This document shows positions 43,427-50,126 of a stretch of DNA of 56,617 nucleotides, one piece after another. The notes beneath the pieces were generated by a model. The model searched no databases, was not told the DNA's origin, and was given only the letters and a program-made list of their open reading frames with translations. The first letter of the stretch is position 1. Every line of letters begins with the position of its first letter. A program made the translations under genes and the position numbers. The stretch comes from an uncultured bacterium (lineage in GTDB: Bacteria; Cyanobacteriota; Vampirovibrionia; Gastranaerophilales; Gastranaerophilaceae): contig CASFGU010000030.1 in assembly GCA_949294395.1 (NCBI GenBank), forward strand, positions 1 to 56,617. The letters run 5' to 3'.

Positions 43427-44323
43427 ATGCGTTATGCCTTTAAAGTTCAGTATATCGGTAAAAACTATGCCGGAAGCCAGATACAATTCAGAAACGGCAA
43501 ACCAATAGAAATACCGACCATACAGGGCGAACTTGAAAAGGCTCTCAGCACTTTGATAACAGGTAAACGTTGTGACAACAGCCCGAGCTTACAAAAGCAG
43601 GACGGGCAGAAAACAATGTTAGAAAACCGCTGTTGCAACAGTAAAGAAAATGAACGCAGCAACACAATCTATACTGAAGGTGATTGCAAAAGCGGAAATA
43701 ACCCAATAATAAGACCGGTAAAAACAGTCTTTTCCGGACGAACAGACAGAGGTGTGAATTCATTAGGTCAGGTCGTTCACTTTGATACAGATAAAACGAT
43801 TGTTGCTTCTGAGTTTATGTATCATCTGAATGAAATTCTGCCTCATGATATTTCTGTCACGGATTTGAAAGAAGTCAGCCCTGATTTTCATGCACAGAAA
43901 TCCGCCAAACGGCGTCATTACAGATTTGAATTTATAAATCGTAAATGCAAAAATGCTTTTGACGGCGATTTAATGAGGATTAAGTATGAAATTAACATCG
44001 AAAGAATGCAGGAAGCCCTGAATTATCTAAAAGGCGAGCATGACTTTTCAAGTTTTAAAAGTTCCGGAACGCTGAACCCGAGCAGAGTCTGTTTTATCGA
44101 GAGCGCCGGATGCAGGAGAGCCGGCGACCGGATTGTGATTGATATTACGGGGAACAGATTTCTCTATAATATGGTGAGAACAATCGTCGGAACCCTTCTG
44201 GAAATAGAAGGTCATAACCTGCTATCAAGCCACATGAAAGATGTGCTTGATGCAAAAGACCGCCGAAAGGCTGGTGCAACAGTCAGTCCTTACGGATTGA
44301 CACTGATAGAAGTACAATATTAA
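43427..44323 (+). CDS. truA: tRNA pseudouridine(38-40) synthase with a large insertion
   Basis: The enzyme converts uridines 38-40 of tRNAs to pseudouridine. The catalytic Asp lies in [18 protein letters not shown] (family GRTDAGVHA). [23 protein letters not shown] and [20 protein letters not shown] are also typical. The protein is 298 residues, against about 245-265 usually. The excess is a block of about 50 residues (approximately 42-92) rich in Asn, Ser, Lys and Cys, between the first strand region and the catalytic loop. It starts 5 nt after rplQ. Confidence 0.95.
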   Translation: MRYAFKVQYIGKNYAGSQIQFRNGKPIEIPTIQGELEKALSTLITGKRCDNSPSLQKQDGQKTMLENRCCNSKENERSNTIYTEGDCKSGNNPIIRPVKTVFSGRTDRGVNSLGQVVHFDTDKTIVASEFMYHLNEILPHDISVTDLKEVSPDFHAQKSAKRRHYRFEFINRKCKNAFDGDLMRIKYEINIERMQEALNYLKGEHDFSSFKSSGTLNPSRVCFIESAGCRRAGDRIVIDITGNRFLYNMVRTIVGTLLEIEGHNLLSSHMKDVLDAKDRRKAGATVSPYGLTLIEVQY

Positions 44324-44345
44324 AAAACATAAACGGAGACGAATA

Positions 44346-44783
44346 ATGAAAACATATTCAGCAAAACCTCTGGAAGTTGAAAGAAAATGGTATCTGATTG
44401 ATGCTGAGGATGAAATTCTCGGCAGATTGGCTGCCAGAATTGCCAACATTTTAAGAGGCAAAAATAAACCTGAATACACTCCTAACGTTGATACCGGCGA
44501 TTTCGTTATCGTAATCAATGCTGACAAGGTTCGTGTAACAGGCAACAAGGAAACTGATAAGATTTACTACCACCACACAGGCTATCCGGGCGGTTTGAAA
44601 TCAGCAAGTTTCAAAGAATTAATGGAAAAAGACGGAACTCTTGCTATAGAAAAAGCTGTTAAAGGCATGCTCCCTCATAATACACTCGGTGCACAGCAGT
44701 TAACTAAATTGAAAATCTATGCAGGAAGCGAACATCCGCACGCTGCGCAGAAACCAATTGTGTTGGAAAAGGAGGCTAAGTAA
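44346..44783 (+). CDS. rplM: Ribosomal protein L13
   Basis: The 145-residue protein shows [55 protein letters not shown] and [22 protein letters not shown]. All match L13 of the 50S subunit. ACGGAGACG precedes ATG 44346. Its stop overlaps the rpsI start by one base (TAATG), coupling the two. Confidence 0.99.
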   Translation: MKTYSAKPLEVERKWYLIDAEDEILGRLAARIANILRGKNKPEYTPNVDTGDFVIVINADKVRVTGNKETDKIYYHHTGYPGGLKSASFKELMEKDGTLAIEKAVKGMLPHNTLGAQQLTKLKIYAGSEHPHAAQKPIVLEKEAK

Positions 44784-45178
44784 TGGCAGATAAAGAAATT
44801 ATGGCAACAGGCCGCAGAAAAACCTCTATTGCAGTGGTAAAGTTAGTAAAAGGCAAAGGCAGAATCTTTGTTAACGGTAAAACTTTAAGAAACTATATCG
44901 GTAATAGACCTGCAGTTGAAATGTTAGTATACAGACCGTTAGTTTTAACTGACAATCAGGAAAAATACGACGTTAGAGTGAAAGCTGTAGGCGGCGGTGT
45001 CGTTGCCCAATGCGGCGCTATCAGACACGGTATTTCAAGAGCGCTCGTAAAAGCTAACGAAGAATACAGAAACGTTTTAAGACTTGAAGGTCTTTTAACC
45101 CGCGATCCGCGTGTTAAAGAACGTAAAAAATACGGCAGAAAAAGAGCAAGAAAACGCTTCCAGTTCTCAAAACGTTAA
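44783..45178 (+). CDS. rpsI: Ribosomal protein S9
   Basis: The 131-residue protein has ATGRRKTSIAVVKLVKGKG, the conserved GGGVVAQCGAIRHGISRAL and the basic tail RKKYGRKRARKRFQFSKR that reaches the P site. It is translationally coupled to rplM (pair rplM-rpsI is near-universal) and followed by a strong terminator. Confidence 0.99.
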   Translation: MADKEIMATGRRKTSIAVVKLVKGKGRIFVNGKTLRNYIGNRPAVEMLVYRPLVLTDNQEKYDVRVKAVGGGVVAQCGAIRHGISRALVKANEEYRNVLRLEGLLTRDPRVKERKKYGRKRARKRFQFSKR

Positions 45179-45195
45179 TACTTATATTAAATATG

Positions 45196-45227
45196 AAAAG
45201 AGTACCTTTTGTAAGGTACTCTTTTTA
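45196..45227 (+). terminator. Rho-independent terminator of the ribosomal protein operon
   Basis: AAAAGAGTACCTT and AAGGTACTCTTTTT form a 13-bp stem around TTGT, ending in a T run, 18 nt after the rpsI stop. Confidence 0.95.
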
Positions 45228-45271
45228 TTGCACTAATGTTAAACATCTTTTTGTAGCCTTAACGACTGAGT

Positions 45272-45306
45272 AGCTCCTGAAACAAGTTCAGGATGAGCTT
45301 TTTTTG
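45272..45306 (+). terminator. Second terminator-like hairpin
   Basis: AGCTCCTGAA and TTCAGGATGAGCT pair (one bulge) and are followed by seven T. No gene lies between it and the first terminator, so it may back up readthrough or end a short RNA. The promoter of the gene at 45436 must lie after it. Confidence 0.7.
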
Positions 45307-45435
45307 CAGGCTTACCCGCTTTTTCTGCAACTTACATTAAGAAATGTAACAAAAAATGCAAAACGTGAAATTAGACTTTTACAAAATACTTTATATGAGT
45401 AAGAGAGAATGAAAAACTAACGAAGGAGAGCAAAA

Positions 45436-45768
45436 ATGTCTTTTTTAGCAATAGACTCACAAAAAAGTTTATTCACGTTACAGAAAAACCAACTACAGTT
45501 TGAACAAACTCTGGTAATGAATCAGGCAAACTGGGTTAGCAAAGAGATGGGATACCTATCCCAGCAGTATGATGCAGAAGGTTCGTCAGGCGAACTAGAG
45601 AACGATCCTTATTACATTACACTGCAGCAGCAAGAAGAGTATCTAACAACGCGGCAGGATACGCTGGATACGCAGATTAACCTCCTTGATAATGAGATAA
45701 GCAGTATGAAACAGCTTGTTACAAATAATATCAAGAACAGCTGTGGTCTCAACCTTATCGGCGGCTAA
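45436..45768 (+). CDS. Small coiled-coil protein related to the MGMAASQAR protein
   Basis: The 110-residue protein has a helical N-terminus (SQKSLFTLQKNQLQFEQTLVMNQ) and a C-terminal coil (LTTRQDTLDTQINLLDNEISSMKQLVTNNIKNSCGL). Both resemble the two ends of the 476-residue protein at 33.7 kb (KNNVEFEGQQINQQ and LKQLDTEQDAISTEIDSVSKVIEKNVEASF), without the middle domain. It ends in CGLNLIGG. AAGGAGAG precedes ATG 45436. Function unknown. Confidence 0.75.
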   Translation: MSFLAIDSQKSLFTLQKNQLQFEQTLVMNQANWVSKEMGYLSQQYDAEGSSGELENDPYYITLQQQEEYLTTRQDTLDTQINLLDNEISSMKQLVTNNIKNSCGLNLIGG

Positions 45769-45795
45769 TAACTAAGTAATAAAAAATAATTTAGA

Positions 45796-45857
45796 AAAAT
45801 AAAAGAAGTTTGTGGTGAAGTGATGAAATGCTTATGTGCCCGAACTTCTTTTATTTT
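45796..45857. terminator. Bidirectional terminator between convergent genes
   Basis: AAAATAAAAGAAGTT (45796-45810) and its exact complement AACTTCTTTTATTTT (45843-45857) form a 15-bp perfect stem with A/T tracts on both sides. The right arm lies inside the 3' end of folD and encodes its last residues (QNKRS). Confidence 0.8.
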
Positions 45858-46686
45858 GCAAACAGAACAATTCAACAGTATTAAGCATCAATGATGCAAT
45901 AGTCATAGGGCCAACTCCGCCGGGAACAGGCGAGATAAAAGAGGCAACTTTAGAAGCGGCTTCAAAGTCCACATCCCCGCGGGTTTTACCGGAAGAATCC
46001 TTATAAATCCCCACATCTATTACCACACAATTCGGCTTTAACATATTATCTTCTATTAATTTTTCACCAACTGCAGACACAAGCACATCTGCAGTTTTTA
46101 TTATGTCTGCAAGATTTTTTGTATGGCTGTGACAGACGGTAACCGTGGCATTACGATTCAAAAGCATCATTGCCATTGGTTTTCCTACAATATTTGAACG
46201 CCCGACAACGACTGCATGCTTGCCGTCAAGTTCAATATTATATTTATCCAGAAGCAGCAGAATACCTTTCGGAGTGCACGGGTAAACATAGGGTTTTTGT
46301 CCGGCAAAAAGTTTCCCGAAATTTTCCGCAGTGAAGCCGTCGACATCTTTCATTGGCGAGATTGCATTCGTAATTTTTTTGCAGTCGATATGAGCCGGCA
46401 GAGGAAGCTGTACAAGAATTGCATTAATCCTATTATCAGCGTTTAATTCCTGAATTTTTGCAAGAAGCTCCTCTTCTGTAACGTCCTGCGGATAAGTCAG
46501 AACAAGCGAATTAATACCGAGTTTTTCGGCAGTTTTTTTCTTGTTATTTACATAAATAGCACTGGCATCATTATTCCCGACCAAAATAACGCATAAGGAA
46601 GGTTTTTTCTCAAACGTGTCAATTTTAACTTTCAACTCTTCAAGAATTTCATCTCTTAATTTTTTACCGTCAAGAATTTGAGCCAC
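45832..46686 (-). CDS. folD: Methylene-THF dehydrogenase / methenyl-THF cyclohydrolase
   Basis: FolD interconverts 5,10-methylene- and 10-formyl-tetrahydrofolate. The 284-residue protein has YVNNKKKTAEKLGI (catalytic Lys), VQLPLPAHID, ISPMKDVDGFTAENFG, PCTPKG and the Rossmann GRSNIVGKPMAMMLL with CHSHTKNL and PVPGGVGPMT. Start is GTG 46686 with AGGTG 6 nt upstream. It is last in an operon with a CooC-like ATPase (7-nt gap) and a MetE-like protein. This ties it to one-carbon transfer rather than only to purine synthesis. Confidence 0.96.
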   Translation of the reverse strand: MAQILDGKKLRDEILEELKVKIDTFEKKPSLCVILVGNNDASAIYVNNKKKTAEKLGINSLVLTYPQDVTEEELLAKIQELNADNRINAILVQLPLPAHIDCKKITNAISPMKDVDGFTAENFGKLFAGQKPYVYPCTPKGILLLLDKYNIELDGKHAVVVGRSNIVGKPMAMMLLNRNATVTVCHSHTKNLADIIKTADVLVSAVGEKLIEDNMLKPNCVVIDVGIYKDSSGKTRGDVDFEAASKVASFISPVPGGVGPMTIASLMLNTVELFCLQNKRSSGT

Positions 46687-46693
46687 CCAGCAC

Positions 46694-47452
46694 CTACACT
46701 TTCTCCTGAGGCAGGTTTAGCCTGAAATAAAACTGCTTTATCGCATCCACAACAATATCAGAATCCCTTTTTATGGAATTTTCTTTTTCTGTAAGCGATT
46801 TGTCAAACGGAATAACACCGAGAACATCAAGTTCGTATTTTTTCAAAAGTTCATAAACTACTGTTATATCACTATTTTCAACCCTATTAATCACAACTCC
46901 GAGCTGATTGCCTGCGGCATACTTTGAACTAAACAGTTCAATCCGTTTTGAAAGATGTGCAGAGGCTTCTGTAGGATTTGCAACAATAATTGTTGTATCA
47001 ATTTCCGTATCAACAAGTTGATTAAGATACTTCAAATCAAATTCACAGTCAAAAATTACTATATCGTATCTTTCGATTAGTTTTAAAACGGCATCGTTAA
47101 TCTGCCCTGTAATCGGGCAACGGCAGTCTTTTGAGCCGACAAACCACGAAACAATAATATCAACATTGTCATTCAGCGGTACAAGAATATCTTCCATGGC
47201 CCACTCAATAAATTCCTGCTTTGACATGTGTTCCGGAATACCGGTTTTATACTCGTGTTTACCACTTCTGATACCGTATATGGTGTTGCGAATATCAAGC
47301 CCGAAGCTGTGTCCGAGTTCACCTGCAAGATCGTTGTCAAAAAGCAGTACAGATTTATCAGGAAATGCTTCCTGAAATATTTTTAAAAATGCTTTTACAA
47401 TTGTAGTCTTGCCGCTTCCGCTTTTACCGGTTATTGCTAATTTACAGGTCAA
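46694..47452 (-). CDS. CooC-like P-loop ATPase (MinD/ParA superfamily)
   Basis: The 252-residue protein has a deviant Walker A KSGSGKTT at residues 9-16, VLLFDNDLAGELGHSFGL, and IVIFDCEFDLKYLN as the Walker B-like stretch. CooC/AcsF ATPases of this type insert nickel into, or activate, CO dehydrogenase/acetyl-CoA synthase and related corrinoid systems. No CO dehydrogenase is in this window. The start codon overlaps the upstream stop (ATGA). A metallocentre-activating role for the MetE-like partner is inferred from context only. Confidence 0.8.
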   Translation of the reverse strand: MTCKLAITGKSGSGKTTIVKAFLKIFQEAFPDKSVLLFDNDLAGELGHSFGLDIRNTIYGIRSGKHEYKTGIPEHMSKQEFIEWAMEDILVPLNDNVDIIVSWFVGSKDCRCPITGQINDAVLKLIERYDIVIFDCEFDLKYLNQLVDTEIDTTIIVANPTEASAHLSKRIELFSSKYAAGNQLGVVINRVENSDITVVYELLKKYELDVLGVIPFDKSLTEKENSIKRDSDIVVDAIKQFYFRLNLPQEKV

Positions 47453-48531
47453 ACTTTGTACCTCTCTTTTAAACTGTCTGACAAATTACGTGTTAACATC
47501 ATTGCCTTTTCTGCAAGCGTAACCGGAAGGGAGCCTGCGCCGCAGGAAGGCGTAATAATAGAATTATGTATAACAAGTTTCTCATCAATTCCTTTTCCGG
47601 TCAAATATTTTACAGCTGTAACAAACTTCTCTTCCAGAAGTTTTTCATCTGCACGCTCCAACGCATCTTTATCAAGAGTAGGAACAACACCCCAGGCAAT
47701 TTTCCCGCCGTTTTTAAGAAAACCTTCAACATCAGCTTTAAAAAGGCTCAGGTTTTGTGCAAAACTGTAGGCATCTAGATTTATAATATTTATCCCGCTT
47801 TTAATCGGAACCCGCCAGTCGCATTTTCCGCAGCAATGAATAGCACAAAGAGCACCAGCATTTTGAATTATACCGGCGACCTCACTAAACATATCAATAA
47901 CCTCCTGTGGGGAAACAGTTACATACGCGGATGTTCCAAGCTGTGATATAGAAGGTTCATCAATAAAAATAACCGGTACTGTATCAGGGTTTGCGCGTTT
48001 GATTTCTCGAATCTGCCATAGTGCCTTTATTATAAGGGTTTTGATAATAATTTCTTTTAAAGTTTCATCATAGATAGCGCATCTGCCGTTCTTATCCACA
48101 AGTGTTGTTGAAAGAGTAAACGGCCCCACAATCTGACCTTTTGCAAATTCGGGTCTTTTGTTCCTGATTATTTTTAAAAATTCCGGAATGGCAGCAGAAA
48201 ATGACGGTGAGATTGCATATTTATCAAGCGCAGGTGAATTTATATCAGATATAATTTCTTCATAGTCTGTAAAAAACTGCTCCAGATCCTCAAAGAATTC
48301 GTCATATTCTGTATCCAGAAAGACTTTACCGTTTTCTTTATCAATAAAAAATGAAGGCATGCCTTCCAGAAACTGGACAATCATGTCTTCATTTTTACTA
48401 ATTTTTGCGAGCTGCGGCCAGAAAGGAATATCAAAATACTTTTCAACCACATTCATTGCGTCTTTAAGATTGTTATGAGGCAGGGAACCTATCGCTAAAC
48501 ATTCAAGCTTTAGTTTTGATAAATTTCCCAT
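47449..48531 (-). CDS. MetE-like / uroporphyrinogen-decarboxylase-fold methyltransferase
   Basis: The 360-residue protein resembles the catalytic half of cobalamin-independent methionine synthase and short core-MetE proteins. Candidate zinc ligands are in AIHCCGKCDW and in ITPSCGAGSLP; VIFIDEPSIS and WGVVPTLD are also family-like. The N-terminal half of full MetE is absent. Such short forms elsewhere take methyl groups from corrinoid proteins. It heads the operon with the CooC-like ATPase and folD. Its AGGAGGG ribosome binding site can pair with an upstream AACCCTCC, suggesting regulated translation. Confidence 0.8.
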   Translation of the reverse strand: MGNLSKLKLECLAIGSLPHNNLKDAMNVVEKYFDIPFWPQLAKISKNEDMIVQFLEGMPSFFIDKENGKVFLDTEYDEFFEDLEQFFTDYEEIISDINSPALDKYAISPSFSAAIPEFLKIIRNKRPEFAKGQIVGPFTLSTTLVDKNGRCAIYDETLKEIIIKTLIIKALWQIREIKRANPDTVPVIFIDEPSISQLGTSAYVTVSPQEVIDMFSEVAGIIQNAGALCAIHCCGKCDWRVPIKSGINIINLDAYSFAQNLSLFKADVEGFLKNGGKIAWGVVPTLDKDALERADEKLLEEKFVTAVKYLTGKGIDEKLVIHNSIITPSCGAGSLPVTLAEKAMMLTRNLSDSLKERYKV

Positions 48532-48532
48532 T

Positions 48533-48641
48533 AACCCTCCTATCCAATCTGTAATGCTATGTTCTGTCTTTTCGGCGTTTTTCTGTTAGCGCCAGAGATA
48601 CCGGAGGGTTGTAGCCTTCTTCCCTCACCCCCGCATAGCAT
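48533..48641 (-). promoter_or_regulatory. Switch-like leader of the MetE-like operon
   Basis: On the minus strand the ribosome binding site region GGAGGGTT (48533-48540) is perfectly complementary to AACCCTCC (48603-48610). The same CCCTC can instead pair with GAGGG (48622-48626) in a local hairpin that would free the site. An outer ATGCTATG/CATAGCAT stem (48634-48641 with 48554-48561) and a GGCG/CGCC hairpin (48574-48593) lie around it. I cannot match it to a known riboswitch class. Confidence 0.5.
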
Positions 48642-48667
48642 CAACCTGCACTGCAACCGCTGAAAAA

Positions 48668-49165
48668 CTATGCTTCTTCAGAAACTTCTTCTTCCTCAAC
48701 AGCTTCTTTTAATATTTCCGAAGCGGTAACAGTAACTTTCAGTTCAGTTTTAACTTTAGAAGTTAATTTGATAAGCATAGTGTATTCGCCTACTCTGTTG
48801 ATAGGAGCGCTCAAAGAAACATTTTTTCTGTCAACTTCAATACCTGATTGAGCGTGAAGTTCTTCAGTCAATTTTTTAGTAGTAATAGTACCGAACAATT
48901 TGCCTGATTCTCCGGCCTTAGCGCTCAATTTCAATTCAGCAAATTTTTCAATTTTTTCAGCAACTTCAAGAGCTTCTTTGTGAAGTTTTTCCTGTTTAGC
49001 TTTAATTCTTGCTAAATTCTGCTCACGGTTTTTAACAGCGCCTTCTGTTGCGATTTCTGCAAAATTCTGAGGCAGAAGGAAGTTTCTGGCATAACCGTCT
49101 TTTACATTAACCATATCACCGGCTTCGCCGAGGTTTTGAACATCTTTTTTTAATATAACCTGCAT
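48668..49165 (-). CDS. rplI: Ribosomal protein L9
   Basis: The 165-residue protein begins MQVILKKDVQNLGEAGDMVNVKDGYARNFLLPQ, the L9 N-domain signature, with a long central helix and C-domain (KLFGTITTKKLTEEL). A short acidic tail (EEEEVSEEA) makes it longer than the usual 148-150. AAAGGAGAA precedes ATG 49165. The usual partners rpsF, ssb and rpsR are not adjacent. Confidence 0.98.
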   Translation of the reverse strand: MQVILKKDVQNLGEAGDMVNVKDGYARNFLLPQNFAEIATEGAVKNREQNLARIKAKQEKLHKEALEVAEKIEKFAELKLSAKAGESGKLFGTITTKKLTEELHAQSGIEVDRKNVSLSAPINRVGEYTMLIKLTSKVKTELKVTVTASEILKEAVEEEEVSEEA

Positions 49166-49292
49166 AGTAATTCTCCTTTAGTATTTATATTTCTGCATGT
49201 AAGCAAATGTTACAACAAACAAAACGCTTTGTCGAGAGGTTTTTAACAAACGTTACATTAATAAACCTTTATTTCTATAATAAAAGACGCGA

Positions 49293-49454
49293 AGGTGATA
49301 TAAGCTTATAACCTCAACGCAATGAGCAGACAATGTTCTGCGAAATAACAACAAAGCAAGTGCTGTCTGAGCGTAAGCGAGTTCACTTGCTTGGGATTGA
49401 GCAGATTACAATTGTCTAGCGAATGAAGTTACAGGTTATAAGCTTATATCACCT
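49293..49454. repeat. Large palindrome with nested stems
   Basis: AGGTGATATAAGCTTATAACCT (49293-49314) is matched by its exact reverse complement at 49433-49454. Inside, GACAAT (49329-49334) faces ATTGTC (49411-49416), and AAGCAAGTG (49354-49362) faces CACTTGCTT (49384-49392) around a GAGCGTAAGCGA loop region. The 162-bp unit lies between an SH3-like gene and rplI. No ORF is inside. It may be a miniature element or a structured RNA. Confidence 0.75.
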
Positions 49455-49475
49455 TTACGCCTTTATGAAAACAGA

Positions 49476-50120
49476 TTATTTTATTGCCGGAAAAAGGTAT
49501 TTAACCCCGTCATCGCTTCTCCAGCGCACATAGCCGGTTTTTGGAACCCTGTCCATATCCATAACGCTCAATAACATCCAGTTTCCACGGATTACATTGA
49601 GATTTATTTTTACGGGTGTATTAATTTCCGCCAGAACCTTTGAGGTATCCTCAGCAGAACCGCGCATTTCCCGTGCTGTTTGCGGGGCGCCGGTCAGAAT
49701 AAACAGCCCGTATTTTTTGCCATACATACTGTAAAAATTGTACCAGCTTGAAAATTTATACGGATCATCCTTCTTCATCCAGCCGCGCTCGCCGGTTTCG
49801 TTGCTATATAAAAGTTCAACCCAGTCCTCGGTTTCATCGGTAACTGCCATAAGCGCAAGGTCTTTTGAAGTTTTCAGCACAACAAATACTTCCGAAAACT
49901 TCAAATCAGACGGCTCCAGTTTATTATCATCCCATTTTATAACCTTAATTATCGGGGCTTTGTCATCCGGTGCAGAACGCAGAACTATTGTATTCCCGAC
50001 CTGATAAACCCCGAGAGTATTTGTGTTGGAAAGACTGACAATTGAAGGCATTACATCAGCCGCTGACGCACTAAGCCCCAGCAAGAAAAATAACAATACT
50101 GTAAGTATTACCTTTTTCAT
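49476..50120 (-). CDS. Exported SH3-like domain protein
   Basis: The 214-residue protein has a signal peptide (MKKVILTVLLFFLLGLSASAA, cut near ASA). Two SH3-like modules follow: VYQVGNTIVLRSAPDDKAPIIKV to ERGWMKKDD (about 37-120), and GLFILTGAPQTAREMRGSAEDTSKV to TGYVRWRSDDG (about 138-205). SH3-like pairs of this sort bind cell-wall peptides or proteins in the envelope. It follows pheT by 6 nt with AGGGAG upstream and is co-transcribed with it. Its ligand is unknown. Confidence 0.8.
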   Translation of the reverse strand: MKKVILTVLLFFLLGLSASAADVMPSIVSLSNTNTLGVYQVGNTIVLRSAPDDKAPIIKVIKWDDNKLEPSDLKFSEVFVVLKTSKDLALMAVTDETEDWVELLYSNETGERGWMKKDDPYKFSSWYNFYSMYGKKYGLFILTGAPQTAREMRGSAEDTSKVLAEINTPVKINLNVIRGNWMLLSVMDMDRVPKTGYVRWRSDDGVKYLFPAIK

Positions 50121-50126
50121 AGAAAA

